Positions 7,801 through 15,928 of a DNA stretch of 20,529 nt are shown here, in pieces. Numbering within the stretch: position 1 is the stretch's first letter; every line of letters starts with the position of its first letter. The notes below the pieces were generated by a model. The model searched no databases, was not told the origin of the DNA, and worked only from the letters and a program-made list of their open reading frames with translations. The stretch is from Alphaproteobacteria bacterium (GTDB lineage: Bacteria; Pseudomonadota; Alphaproteobacteria; Rickettsiales; UBA1997), in the NCBI GenBank assembly GCA_016869775.1, contig VGDJ01000005.1:1-20529 (forward strand), read 5' to 3'. The translations under genes and the position numbers were made by a program.

Positions 7801-9715
7801 TAGTGGTTTCAAAATTCATTTTGATGTCTTTTGTGAGATCACCGCCATTTTTTGATAAATTAAGACTAAAATAATGAATCCAAGATTTTTTAATGGTACG
7901 ATTTTTAAGATCTTCTTCGGCACATATTACGTAGGTATGTTCTTTGATAACATTAAAACCAAAGCTCTCAAGAATTGGCATAATTGAAGATAAAATTATC
8001 TCTTTGTGAGGTGAGTATATTTTTAACTCAACAAATTCAGAATCTTGATCGGGTTTAATTGGGTTGGCATTTTTATATAAATTAAAAACTGGTGAGTTTT
8101 GTGCAAAACTTTTTTCAATAAATTCGATATCTTGAACCGCAATTTCAGGATCAAATCTATCAATGTAACTTACCGAAAACGAATTTTTGTATCTGGTATG
8201 AAGAGTAATCCTTTTTTCATCATCAAATTTGTTTTTAATTGATTCGAGCAACTCATCGCTCCAAATTTTAGTCATTTTGGTAATCTCCTTTTCAATCAAA
8301 GATTCGTCAAAATTGGGAATGCCGTTGTTTGTTCTAATAATTAAATGAAAGCGTACTAAATTTGATTCAGTAATTTGAAGAAACGAATCAGCTGGCTCAC
8401 CATTAAAAATTTCACACAAAAAGGCTTTTATTTTTTCTCGCATCTGAGAATTGCTTCGAGATCTTGGGGTGTATATTAAACAACTTACAAACCTATCAAA
8501 TTTATCTTTACGAGCAAAAAACTTAACAATTGAACGACCAGAAATCGATACAATTCCGGTAGAATTTTTTAACAAATCAGCTTCACTAATTTGGAATAAT
8601 TCATCGCGAGGATATGATTCAAGGGTTGAGATAAGATCTTTGTGATTGTGGCTTCCTTCAATAAAGCCTGAATCAACTATTACTTTGGATACTTTGTTTC
8701 GGAGTAAAGGTATTGAAAAAACGCTTGAAATATATGCAGAAGAGGTAAATAAACCTATAAACCTAAATTCTCCAATAATCTTTCCGTCTTTAGAAATTTT
8801 TTGAACGCGAATTCTTTCAGCATTTGTTGAACGATGTATTTTAGAACGATAACGAGATTTTATTACTTCAATTACAAATGGATTTAAAACCGAATCACCG
8901 ACTTCTTGATTTGAGGAATTAACCACTTCTGGCAAATAGTCTTTATATTTCGATTTAAAAACCCCGCGACCAGAGCCTTCAACCTCAACTAGAGAGTATT
9001 GACCATTTTGTAACTTAATATCAAATTCCTTAGCACCCAAAAATACAAAATTTCCAGCATTTATCCAATTTAAAAAATCTTTTGATTCAGATAATTCTTT
9101 TTGATCTTTAACAATTTTTGAAGCATTATCAATTTGGCTAAGAGATTTTATGACTAGGTCTTTGATTTTTTGAAAATCATCTACAACCAAACCTAGCGTA
9201 TCCAAAACTTTTGTAAGATTTTCGAGTAATAGATTTATTTCAGAATTATTAATAATCTTATCAATATGAAGCTGAATAAATGATTCTAGGTTACAGTTTT
9301 TTTGATTATTTATTTCAATAAATTTGCCATTTTTGTCGCGAACTACATTTAAAACAGGATGAATAATGTTATTAATTGTTATTCCTTGCTTATCAAGAAA
9401 GGCCACTGTTGAATCAACCAAAAATGGCATATCGTTATTGTTTATTTCAATTATGGTGAATTTGGACTCAAAACCATCAACCGCAATTTGAGGGTTATAA
9501 ATTCTTATATTAAAACCGTCTTTTCTGTTAGATTGCAAAAATTTATAAGCTGAGAGAGATATGTTAAATAAAAGTTCAACAGAATAATTATCAAAATCTG
9601 ATAATTTGGTTTCAAAATAAAAATCTTTAACAAATTGCTCAAAACTTTGGTGTTCTTGATTTATTAAGTTTGATTTTTTTGAGACTTCTAGGATTTTATG
9701 AACTAAATTTTGCAT
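4880..9715 (-). CDS. gdhB: NAD-specific glutamate dehydrogenase, large (about 180 kDa) type
   Basis: This 1611-residue protein belongs to the large NAD-dependent glutamate dehydrogenase family. These enzymes oxidatively deaminate glutamate to 2-oxoglutarate and feed amino acids into the TCA cycle. The N-terminal half (about 1-700) is the ACT-like regulatory region of the family. The catalytic core follows, with HLRGGKVARGGLRWSDR at roughly residue 810-826, the lysine-containing VPVGSKGGFV at about 848-857, and the dinucleotide-binding region with GVGIGDLSGDVFGNGML near 982-998. The C-terminal part is a long helical domain. The length is normal for this class, with no frame break. The ATG is 9 bases from the infC stop, so it likely shares the infC transcript. 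In host-associated alphaproteobacteria this enzyme commonly supports glutamate use as carbon source. The gene symbol follows common usage and is the least certain part. Confidence 0.96.
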   Translation of the reverse strand: MQNLVHKILEVSKKSNLINQEHQSFEQFVKDFYFETKLSDFDNYSVELLFNISLSAYKFLQSNRKDGFNIRIYNPQIAVDGFESKFTIIEINNNDMPFLVDSTVAFLDKQGITINNIIHPVLNVVRDKNGKFIEINNQKNCNLESFIQLHIDKIINNSEINLLLENLTKVLDTLGLVVDDFQKIKDLVIKSLSQIDNASKIVKDQKELSESKDFLNWINAGNFVFLGAKEFDIKLQNGQYSLVEVEGSGRGVFKSKYKDYLPEVVNSSNQEVGDSVLNPFVIEVIKSRYRSKIHRSTNAERIRVQKISKDGKIIGEFRFIGLFTSSAYISSVFSIPLLRNKVSKVIVDSGFIEGSHNHKDLISTLESYPRDELFQISEADLLKNSTGIVSISGRSIVKFFARKDKFDRFVSCLIYTPRSRSNSQMREKIKAFLCEIFNGEPADSFLQITESNLVRFHLIIRTNNGIPNFDESLIEKEITKMTKIWSDELLESIKNKFDDEKRITLHTRYKNSFSVSYIDRFDPEIAVQDIEFIEKSFAQNSPVFNLYKNANPIKPDQDSEFVELKIYSPHKEIILSSIMPILESFGFNVIKEHTYVICAEEDLKNRTIKKSWIHYFSLNLSKNGGDLTKDIKMNFETTIELIWKNITKIGALNKLVVACNLSWKQIFMLRGYSKYLHQTGFRFNQASIADCFVRNADLCSILVELFETKFDPQLNISLDQRLSKVEAISSKIIDSLNKIKDISDDAIIRRFLGAITATLRTNYYQHSTNNQFKGYLSFKFDCKKVPNLPLPLPYAEIFVYSPKVEAVHLRGGKVARGGLRWSDRQDDFRTEVLGLMKAQMTKNAVIVPVGSKGGFVIKTDTSKMTRDELQKEGIECYKTFLRGLLDITDNVVDGKIIAPQNVIMFDSSDPYLVVAADKGTATFSDIANSISQEYNFWLGDAFASGGSVGYDHKKMGITAKGAWISVMRHFREFGIDTQSQDFTCVGIGDLSGDVFGNGMLLSKHTKLVGAFNHLHIFIDPNPDPLSSFNERQRMFNLPRSTWTDYNSSIISKGGGIFERGAKSIKITPEIQEIFKIESEELSPNELIQAMLKAPVDLLWNGGIGTYVKSQDESNQDVGDKANDMLRINGSELRCKVVGEGGNLGFTQKGRIEFAKNGGRINTDAMDNSAGVDCSDHEVNIKIALFSALKSKKISIEERNKMLESMTPEVSELVLKDNKLQTQAISIAQSLGFLALSEQSQFLDNLEKSGFLNRAIEFLPSRKEIDKYQIEQKGLSRPQLCVMMAYSKMDIYNKLLASDLIKDRYFEKDLLAYFPTLMQEKLSDEILSHQLRNEIIATQITNFVVNRIGITFINQMSQDSGFSVVDVIRNFIIACDSFRIRDVWQDVENLDGKIPLNIQMQMFLSANKLIERSVLWLLRNQVKGPLSEIVNKFRSIADQVNQFLPSVLAQASRESFERKIERYCINKVSRKLAEKIASMDPVASAFDISEIASLTKLDIKKIAEIYFVVGTRYSLKWLRSRLNKINLANHWQKLSSKTVMEDLYSYQMRLAKAIVEYNSSNHKVSDNLVENFAKNSAFLTERFDNFIAELKNEPNPDLAMFVVALNRIKPLV

Positions 9716-9724
9716 ATAATTAAA

Positions 9725-10279
9725 TTATTTTTTAATCAGAACTACAACGATTTGTGAACCTTCAAGACGAGGATTTAATTCTGGTTTTGAAAAACCAACA
9801 GTATCTTCTAAAATATTTTGCATCATTTTTTCGGCAATATCGCGATGAGTAATTTCTCTGCCCTTCATCTTGATACTGATTTTAACTTTATTGCCTTTTT
9901 CAATAAATTCTTTGGTATGACGAATTTTAGTATCATAATCACCTTTGCCAATATTGATCGACATCTTCACTTCTTTAACATCAACAACTTTTTGTTTTTT
10001 TTTGGCATCTGAAGCTTTTTTTTGGATTTCATATTTCATCTTACCGAAGTTAGAAATTTTGCAAACTGGGGGATTAGCGTTTGGAGAAACTTCGATTAAA
10101 TCCAGATTAACTTCTTGTGCCTTTTTAATGCCTTCAGAAACTGACATTACTCCGAGCATTTGACCGAGGCTGTCAATAACCCTAACCTCGCTAGCTTTAA
10201 TTTGTTCGTTTATTCTAAAAAAATTATTATTTCCTTGGGAATTATTTTTGGCTTGAGACGATGAATTGGTTGGTTTCAC
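9725..10279 (-). CDS. infC: Translation initiation factor IF-3
   Basis: IF-3 binds the 30S subunit, prevents premature 50S joining and checks start codon and initiator tRNA. The 184-residue protein has the N-domain start FFRINEQIKASEVRVID (20-36), a NLDLIEVSPNANPPVCKI segment, the basic inter-domain helix KKKQKVVDVKEVKMSINIG, and the C-domain block KVKISIKMKGREITHRDIA. About 20 Ser/Asn/Gln-rich residues precede the conserved start. The start is taken as GTG at 10277-10279, because no ATG occurs in frame before the upstream stop. A non-ATG start is in keeping with IF-3 genes, whose rare start codons serve autoregulation in E. coli. The usual downstream partners rpmI and rplT are missing; the NAD-GDH gene follows after 9 bases. 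Homopolymers of T9 and T8 inside this gene (9995-10003 and 10016-10023) are read through without frame loss. Confidence 0.96.
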   Translation of the reverse strand: MKPTNSSSQAKNNSQGNNNFFRINEQIKASEVRVIDSLGQMLGVMSVSEGIKKAQEVNLDLIEVSPNANPPVCKISNFGKMKYEIQKKASDAKKKQKVVDVKEVKMSINIGKGDYDTKIRHTKEFIEKGNKVKISIKMKGREITHRDIAEKMMQNILEDTVGFSKPELNPRLEGSQIVVVLIKK

Positions 10280-10300
10280 AGATTTTGTTAAAGATTATTA

Positions 10301-10328
10301 ATATTAAATAAAAACTAAAATTTGCCAA
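10301..10328 (-). promoter_or_regulatory. Possible sigma70-type promoter for infC
   Basis: In the 73-base gap before infC the minus strand carries TTGGCA (10323-10328; 5 of 6 matches to the -35 consensus). After 16 bases comes TAATAT (10301-10306; 4 of 6 matches to the -10 consensus). It would give a leader of roughly 15 bases. In DNA this AT-rich, partial -10 matches are common, so the support is mainly the -35 box and its placement. Confidence 0.35.
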
Positions 10329-10352
10329 ATGGTAAGCTTCGAAATCTAAAAT

Positions 10353-10775
10353 TCAACTAAGGAAATTAACCCTGTGATTGGCTTTAAATAAAAACCAAAA
10401 GAACGGTTTAACTTCAATAAAATCATAGCGAATCTTATATTTTTGTAATTTCTTATTTTTAGAAATATAGTATTTAGCGCAATTCTTAATACGATAAATT
10501 TGCTTATTACCAATTATACTTTCGATATTATAATTTTTATAACGAGCTTTGACCTCAACAAAAATTATCTGATTGTTTTTAAAGGCAATGATATCGATTT
10601 CCCCCAAATGCGATTTAAAACGATACTTGAGAATTTTATAACCTTTGAGCCAAAGAAAAATCATGGCATATTTTTCGGCATATTGACCGAAATTATATTT
10701 TTCGACACGAGCTTTATAACTTTTACTTATTTTAGTGGTAAGCTTTGGATTCTTTGAATTATTTAATTTAATCAT
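10353..10775 (-). CDS. yraN: YraN family protein (UPF0102), nuclease-fold
   Basis: This 140-residue protein carries the family signature GEIDIIAF (about 58-65) followed by IIFVEVKARY (about 70-79). These correspond to the acidic and ExK elements of the restriction-endonuclease-like fold. The preceding GQYAEKYAMIFLWLKGYKIL segment is the family's typical helical start. It is slightly longer than the usual 115-125 residues because of a basic N-terminal stretch. The ATG lies inside the end of rsmI (8-base overlap), so the two are co-translated. In many proteobacteria yraN sits in a cluster with rsmI and the lpoA/lppC lipoprotein gene, and all three are neighbours here. The biochemical role of the family is not settled, and no function is claimed beyond the fold. 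Confidence 0.9.
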   Translation of the reverse strand: MIKLNNSKNPKLTTKISKSYKARVEKYNFGQYAEKYAMIFLWLKGYKILKYRFKSHLGEIDIIAFKNNQIIFVEVKARYKNYNIESIIGNKQIYRIKNCAKYYISKNKKLQKYKIRYDFIEVKPFFWFLFKANHRVNFLS

Positions 10776-11658
10776 TTTTAGAATTTTTATTCTGGTGAAC
10801 TAGTACAAGCGAATAAGCTTCTTTTTTATTAATCTCAAAATTCTCAACCAACTCTTTCACAATCTCTTTAGATAATAGATTTTTTTGCGATAATATTTTT
10901 ATGACTTCAAGCACCTCATCACGATTAAATTTAGCAATATCTTTAGAAATTTTTTCAACGATTATCACAAATTCTCCTCGAATTTTTTGCGGATTGGAAA
11001 TCAAGATTTCTAGAATTTCATCAGGCGTTCCAATGATTATTTCTTCATAAATTTTTGTAAGTTCTCGAGCTAAACAAATCTTTCGATTGGCAAAATTTTG
11101 CTTTAAAATTTTAAGAGTTTCGAGAACTCGATTTGAAACATCAAAAAATATAAAACTAAATTCTATTGGCAAATTTTTTAGTTTTTTTTCTTTAGCAATT
11201 TTTGAACTCGGCAAAAATCCTAAAAATAAAAAATTATCACAAGCGATTCCACTAATTGATATAGAAGCAGTAAGAGCTGATGGCCCAGGTATGCATATAA
11301 TTTTTTGTTTTTCTTGACGTAAAAAATTAATTAGTTTGTGACCAGGATCAGAAATTAATGGGGTGCCAGCATCTGAAATTAATGCTAGTGAATTTCCTTC
11401 TTGCAATTTACTTAAAATTTTATTTCTAATTATTTCATCGCTGTGGTCATTATAAACTATTAATTTTTTCTTTATTATTTCAAAATTATTCAATAAAATT
11501 CCTGCAATTCTAGTATCTTCGCATATAACATAATCAACTAAACTTAGAATATTAAGCGCTCTTAAAGTTATATCATTTAAATTTCCTATTGGCGTCGCAA
11601 CCACATAAAGTGCGTTCTCAAGTTGTTGCGATTGGTTTTTAATTATAATCTCTGACAT
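10768..11658 (-). CDS. rsmI: 16S rRNA (cytidine1402-2'-O)-methyltransferase RsmI
   Basis: RsmI uses S-adenosylmethionine to 2'-O-methylate C1402 of 16S rRNA in the decoding centre. This 296-residue protein opens with LYVVATPIGNLNDITLRAL (17-35), the family hallmark. EDTR (47-50), the SAM-binding SDAGTPLISDPG (95-106) and IPGPSALTASISISGI follow, all typical of the tetrapyrrole methylase superfamily as arranged in RsmI. The C-terminal 60 or so residues are a small helical region as in the family. It is the first gene of the minus-strand block, diverges from the lipoprotein gene with only 26 bases between the starts, and overlaps yraN at its 3' end. The length is normal and the frame intact. 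Confidence 0.95.
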   Translation of the reverse strand: MSEIIIKNQSQQLENALYVVATPIGNLNDITLRALNILSLVDYVICEDTRIAGILLNNFEIIKKKLIVYNDHSDEIIRNKILSKLQEGNSLALISDAGTPLISDPGHKLINFLRQEKQKIICIPGPSALTASISISGIACDNFLFLGFLPSSKIAKEKKLKNLPIEFSFIFFDVSNRVLETLKILKQNFANRKICLARELTKIYEEIIIGTPDEILEILISNPQKIRGEFVIIVEKISKDIAKFNRDEVLEVIKILSQKNLLSKEIVKELVENFEINKKEAYSLVLVHQNKNSKND

Positions 11659-11684
11659 TCTTAAATTATCTATTAATTGTATTT

Positions 11685-13139
11685 ATGAAAAAATTTATTT
11701 TGTTTTTAATCATTCTAACTTCAAGTTGTAGTTTTAATGATTTAACATCTGAAGTTGGCAACATCAAAAAGCCACGCTTCGAATCAAGCAAGCCATCAAT
11801 TTATGGTAAACAAAATAATTTACCAGCAACCAATAAACCTCAGTCAAACTCTCAAAACCAAAAATCGATTGTTAATCAAACTAACGGCACTGAAAATTTT
11901 ATTGACAGCAACGGAAAAAATATTGTTGAATACAAAGATTTTTCAGAACAAGACTTACCCGAACTTAAACCTCAAACTGCAAAAAATTTTGAAACTAACA
12001 CCTTAGTAATTCCTCCATCACTTCAACGCAAAATTCAAATCGCTCTCTTTCTTCCTTTAACTGGGAAAAACAAAGAATTAGGATGGAGCATTTACAACGC
12101 CTCAATCCTTTCTTTATTTGACAATGACTTAAATAACAAAATTGAGTTAGTCTTATTTGATTCCAAAGAATCTGCAGTAGATCATCAAAAATCTTTTAAG
12201 GAAATTATTGACAGAAACATCAAAATCGTGGTTGGACCGATATTTACCAATTCAGTTTTAGCCATTGAAAAATTAGCTCGCGATAATGAGATAACAGTTA
12301 TTTCACTATCAAATAATCATGAGCTACTCAACAAAACCAATAATCATGGCGGAATTTTTGTTGGAGGAATAATACCCGAAACTCAAATCGATAAAATCAT
12401 CAATTACTCAATGGATCGAGGAAAATTCAACTTCGCTGTAATTGCGCCAAATAACCAGTATGGAAAAATTATAACCGAATATACTAAAAAATTCGTCCGC
12501 TCTCGCGATGGCAATTTCATAACTTCAGAATTTTATGAAAATAACTCCAAAGACATTGAAAGAGCAGTTGAAAGAGTTATTGGTTCATTCGGCGTGCCAA
12601 CCGCCTCCAAAAACCGCGACACATCTTATTTGAGCGATTATGATAGAATTTATCCACAAGCAATCCTAATTCCAGAAGCTGGCAAAACTCTATCAAAAAT
12701 TGCCAATTCCATCGCTCGGCTCAACAAAGATGAAAGAAATTTTCAACTGATTGGCTCTAGCCAATGGAATGATCCATCTTCTTTAAATGATATAAATCTT
12801 TTTGGCGGATGGTTCCCAGCGCCACAAGAGCAAAGATTTAAAATTTTTGAAAAAAATTATTACCGCTCTTTCGATAAATTCCCGCCAAGAATCACTTCAA
12901 TCGCCTACGACTCTATTTTAGCAATATCAAAGATTGCTGAAAATAAATCTAATCTTAAAATCGGTTTTGATGATTTTTTAGAGTATACCGACTCTTCGAC
13001 TAATGGATTTGATGGAATTGACGGGGTATTTCGATTTTTGCCTAATGGCGCCATTCAACGCAATTTAGCCATTCTCCAAATTGATAATGGCGGTTTTGAA
13101 ACTCTTGAATCATCGATTCCTAAATTTATCAAATATTAA
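11685..13139 (+). CDS. LppC/LpoA-like lipoprotein, putative penicillin-binding protein activator
   Basis: This 484-residue protein starts with a short lipoprotein signal, MKKFILFLIILTSSC. Cys15 is the likely lipidated residue, although T-S-S is a weak lipobox. A polar Asn/Lys/Ser/Gln-rich linker covers about 16-110. The rest is a periplasmic-binding-protein type I fold: IQIALFLPLTGKNKELGWSIYNA near 117-139, then KIVVGPIFTNSVLAIEKLA and a second lobe FNFAVIAPNNQYGK. This is the alphaproteobacterial counterpart of LpoA/YraM, an outer-membrane lipoprotein that activates peptidoglycan synthase PBP1a in E. coli. E. coli LpoA also has an N-terminal TPR domain, absent here, so the activator role is inferred. 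The divergent neighbour rsmI and nearby yraN recreate the conserved yraL-yraM-yraN context. A branched-chain amino-acid-type binding protein is the alternative, but no ABC genes are nearby. Confidence 0.85.
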   Translation: MKKFILFLIILTSSCSFNDLTSEVGNIKKPRFESSKPSIYGKQNNLPATNKPQSNSQNQKSIVNQTNGTENFIDSNGKNIVEYKDFSEQDLPELKPQTAKNFETNTLVIPPSLQRKIQIALFLPLTGKNKELGWSIYNASILSLFDNDLNNKIELVLFDSKESAVDHQKSFKEIIDRNIKIVVGPIFTNSVLAIEKLARDNEITVISLSNNHELLNKTNNHGGIFVGGIIPETQIDKIINYSMDRGKFNFAVIAPNNQYGKIITEYTKKFVRSRDGNFITSEFYENNSKDIERAVERVIGSFGVPTASKNRDTSYLSDYDRIYPQAILIPEAGKTLSKIANSIARLNKDERNFQLIGSSQWNDPSSLNDINLFGGWFPAPQEQRFKIFEKNYYRSFDKFPPRITSIAYDSILAISKIAENKSNLKIGFDDFLEYTDSSTNGFDGIDGVFRFLPNGAIQRNLAILQIDNGGFETLESSIPKFIKY

Positions 13140-13203
13140 CCATCAAGGTATCATAATAAATTACTTAATTACTAAATTTTAATACTTTGCATTTTAAATG
13201 GTA

Positions 13204-13232
13204 TTGCTTGTATCTTAGAAAACCCTTATCAA
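13204..13232 (+). promoter_or_regulatory. Possible sigma70-type promoter for the RNase J gene
   Basis: Upstream of the RNase J start there is TTGCTT (13204-13209; 4 of 6 to the -35 consensus), a 17-base spacer, then TATCAA (13227-13232; 4 of 6 to the -10 consensus). A transcript would begin about 10 bases before the ATG at 13249, giving a very short leader. It lies in the 109-base gap after the lipoprotein gene, where no terminator hairpin is evident, so read-through from upstream is also possible. Confidence 0.3.
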
Positions 13233-13248
13233 AACAATTTTTTATAAA

Positions 13249-14994
13249 ATGGATTTAAATCTTAAAAAACATCGAGACGACCTAATTTTTCTTCCGCTTG
13301 GTGGCGCCAACGAAATCGGCATGAACCTTAATTTATATCATCTAAACGGAAAATGGATCATGGTTGATTGCGGAGTTGGCTTCGCATATGACATTCCTGG
13401 AGTCGACATGATGACGCCAGATATTTCTTTCATCAAACAACATCGCGATAATTTATTGTGCATAATTCTAACTCACATTCACGAAGATCACCTAGGTGCC
13501 GTTCAATATTTATGGCGTGAACTTGAAGTTCCAGTCTATGCAACTCGTTTTGGGGCCAATTTTCTTAGAACAAAACTTGAAGAATATAAACTAGATAAAA
13601 TCGTTCCAATCCACATCATCGACGATTCCAAGCCCCTTATTTTAAATCCATTTCAAATTGAGTTTATCGGATTAACACATTCTGTTCCCGAGATGAAGGC
13701 TTTAATGATCAAAACTCCTAAAGGCAATGTTTTACACACCGGAGATTGGAAATTCGACCCCAATCCAATTGTTGGAGATGTTAGTGAAATTGATAAAATC
13801 AAAACACTTGGTGACAATGGCGAAATTTTTGCCATGATTTGCGATTCAACCAACGCTATTAATGAGGGACATTCGCGCTCCGAAGGCGAACTTCATGAAT
13901 CACTTAAATCATTAATTGTTGGACGAAATGGTTATGTAGGAGTAACCACATTTGCGTCAAATATCGCCAGAGTTCATACTATTGCTAAAATTGCCAACGA
14001 ACTTGGACGTAAAATTGTTTTATCTGGATTTTCACTTCACCGCCTATTCGAAGTTGGCAAAAAAAGTGGTTATTTTTTTGAAAATTTTGAATTTATTTCT
14101 GATCGAGAAATAAAATTTTACGATAAAAAAGAAATTTTAATTATATGCACCGGTTGTCAAGGCGAACCAATGGCTTCAACCCGCAAAATTGCTTCCAATA
14201 ACCATCCAACTATTCACTTCACTAAGGGTGACTTAATGATTTTTTCTTCAAAAATAATTCCGGGAAATGAAAAAAAGATTTTTGAACTCTTTGACCTTTT
14301 GGCCAAAAAACAAATCGATGTAATGACCGAAAAAGATCATTTCGTTCATGTCTCGGGCCATCCATCTAAAAATGAACTTAGAGAAATGTACGCTTTGGCT
14401 CGACCCAAAATTGCTATTCCGGTTCATGGTGAATTTATCCACACAAAAACTCATTGTGAGTTAGCCCGCGAATGTGGAGTCGCCAAAGCAATTCAAATTG
14501 AAAATGGTTTCGCCATCAAGCTCGATAAAGATAATATTGTTTCATCGGATAAAATTGGTTTCGTGAAAACCGGTTATTTAGGAGTCGACGGCAAGCAACT
14601 TATCGACCTAAAAAGTGATATAATTCGTGAACGCAAAAAACTTCAAGAATCTGGGGTTATCAACGTTAGTATCGCAACAAACGATAATTTGAAAATTCTT
14701 TCTAAACCAAAAATTATGGCCATTGGGTCTTATGACCTCAGAAAAGACCCAGATGCTGAATCAATTATTCGTAAAGAAATCGAGATATTTTTTAAAAACA
14801 AAGCTAAAGAACTTAATCTTCAAGATGGTTTTGGTTTAAATTTTTTACGCAAAAAAAAGAAAAAATCCAAACTTAACGAAAGTAAACTTGTCAACGAAAT
14901 TGAAAAATCTTTGCGTTCAAAACTTTTAAAAATATTCGAAGATTTAATGGGCAAAAGACCAGCTCTTGAGGTTACAATCATCTTAATTCAATAA
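13249..14994 (+). CDS. rnj: Ribonuclease J (metallo-beta-lactamase/beta-CASP family)
   Basis: RNase J is a zinc-dependent 5'-to-3' exonuclease and endonuclease of RNA turnover and rRNA maturation. The protein has the metallo-beta-lactamase motif HIHEDH (His76, His78, Asp80, His81) after the LGGANEIGMN opening (17-26), and VLHTGDWKFDPNP as the next metal-binding block. The beta-CASP part includes CTGCQGEPMAST and HVSGHPSKNELREM, both RNase J hallmarks. A C-terminal domain follows, with a basic RKKKKKSK patch and the usual RPALEV-type end. At 581 residues it is of normal length. It is followed after 13 bases by the transporter gene, probably on the same transcript. A run of eight A (14851-14858) is read in frame, which matters for judging the broken gene further right. 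Confidence 0.94.
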   Translation: MDLNLKKHRDDLIFLPLGGANEIGMNLNLYHLNGKWIMVDCGVGFAYDIPGVDMMTPDISFIKQHRDNLLCIILTHIHEDHLGAVQYLWRELEVPVYATRFGANFLRTKLEEYKLDKIVPIHIIDDSKPLILNPFQIEFIGLTHSVPEMKALMIKTPKGNVLHTGDWKFDPNPIVGDVSEIDKIKTLGDNGEIFAMICDSTNAINEGHSRSEGELHESLKSLIVGRNGYVGVTTFASNIARVHTIAKIANELGRKIVLSGFSLHRLFEVGKKSGYFFENFEFISDREIKFYDKKEILIICTGCQGEPMASTRKIASNNHPTIHFTKGDLMIFSSKIIPGNEKKIFELFDLLAKKQIDVMTEKDHFVHVSGHPSKNELREMYALARPKIAIPVHGEFIHTKTHCELARECGVAKAIQIENGFAIKLDKDNIVSSDKIGFVKTGYLGVDGKQLIDLKSDIIRERKKLQESGVINVSIATNDNLKILSKPKIMAIGSYDLRKDPDAESIIRKEIEIFFKNKAKELNLQDGFGLNFLRKKKKKSKLNESKLVNEIEKSLRSKLLKIFEDLMGKRPALEVTIILIQ

Positions 14995-15007
14995 TCACGA
15001 CCATAGA

Positions 15008-15928
15008 ATGACTTCCCTAGCCTTTATTGGAATGAGCTTAGTTTGGAGTTTCAGTTGGTTTGCCATGAAATTACAAGTTGACTCAATCGTCGCAGTCGAA
15101 GTTTCTCTTTTTTACCGCTTTTTTGCTGTTGCATGTCTGATGACAATCTTATGCGTGGCAACAAAAAAAAGGCTAAAACCATTCAAAACCGAATATAAAT
15201 ATTTTGCATTGATTGCTTTAACCAATTTTTCACTAAATTTTTTAATTGGATACCATACCACAAAATTTATCCCAAGTGGAATGATAGCGGTTATTTTTAG
15301 TCTCTCAATCATCACTTCGGAAATATTCAAAGCAATTTTTGATGGCAAAAAGATTGAGCCAAAAATTATCTTAAGTAGCCTGATTGGCTTTTGCGGATTA
15401 ACGCTTTTTATATTTCCGACCCTCAAATTTGATAATTATTCATCAAATATTAATTTCATTATTGGCATCATCTTGGCCATGGTTATGATGATTGTTTTTT
15501 CGTTCGGCAATTATCTAGTTGAAAAAAACAAACGACAAAATCATACCCCGCTTTTTACCTCAATTGCCTTTGGCGCAATTATTAGTTCTTGTTATCTAAT
15601 TATCATAAATTACGCACTTGGAAATAAGTTTATTATCGATTACTCAGCCAAATATATTTTATCACTAATCTACCAAATTATCTTTGCTTCGATTATTGCA
15701 TTTTTATGTTTTTATTATCTAATTCAAAAAGTCGGCGCAGTTAAAGCCAACTTCACCGCCTTGGTTTATCCAACTATCGCTTTAATCGTGTCATCTTTTT
15801 TTGAAAACTTTAAATTTACCATTCTGGGCAATATTGGATTACTTCTTATAATTATTGCCATCGCCCTTGAATTTCCTTCTCATAAATTTTTTACCAAAAT
15901 TTTCAATGTCTCTAGAACCAGAATTTAA
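15008..15928 (+). CDS. EamA/DMT family membrane transporter
   Basis: This 306-residue protein has about ten hydrophobic segments and two EamA-like halves, as in drug/metabolite transporters. The first helix (MTSLAFIGMSLVWSFSWFAM) and the TKFIPSGMIAVIFSLSIITSEIF repeat are typical, as is the second-half VGAVKANFTALVYPTIALIVS segment. The substrate cannot be read from the sequence; members in intracellular bacteria import metabolites such as S-adenosylmethionine. It probably shares a transcript with the RNase J gene (13-base gap). The last 23 bases, coding for NVSRTRI and stop, also encode the beginning of the AlaRS fragment in another frame. The C-terminus may therefore derive from former alaS DNA read out of frame. 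The length is still normal for the family, so the transporter itself looks complete. Confidence 0.88.
   Translation: MTSLAFIGMSLVWSFSWFAMKLQVDSIVAVEVSLFYRFFAVACLMTILCVATKKRLKPFKTEYKYFALIALTNFSLNFLIGYHTTKFIPSGMIAVIFSLSIITSEIFKAIFDGKKIEPKIILSSLIGFCGLTLFIFPTLKFDNYSSNINFIIGIILAMVMMIVFSFGNYLVEKNKRQNHTPLFTSIAFGAIISSCYLIIINYALGNKFIIDYSAKYILSLIYQIIFASIIAFLCFYYLIQKVGAVKANFTALVYPTIALIVSSFFENFKFTILGNIGLLLIIIAIALEFPSHKFFTKIFNVSRTRI

Noticed and set aside
15855..15905. TTG start that would extend the AlaRS fragment by 17 residues
   Set aside because: The added residues are the transporter coding sequence in another frame and do not resemble AlaRS. The ATG at 15906 sits at the edge of the conserved part.
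15008..15905. Search for the missing AlaRS catalytic half hidden in another frame upstream
   Set aside because: The region is fully explained by an intact EamA transporter. No GMGLER, motif 2 or similar AlaRS blocks appear in the other frames.
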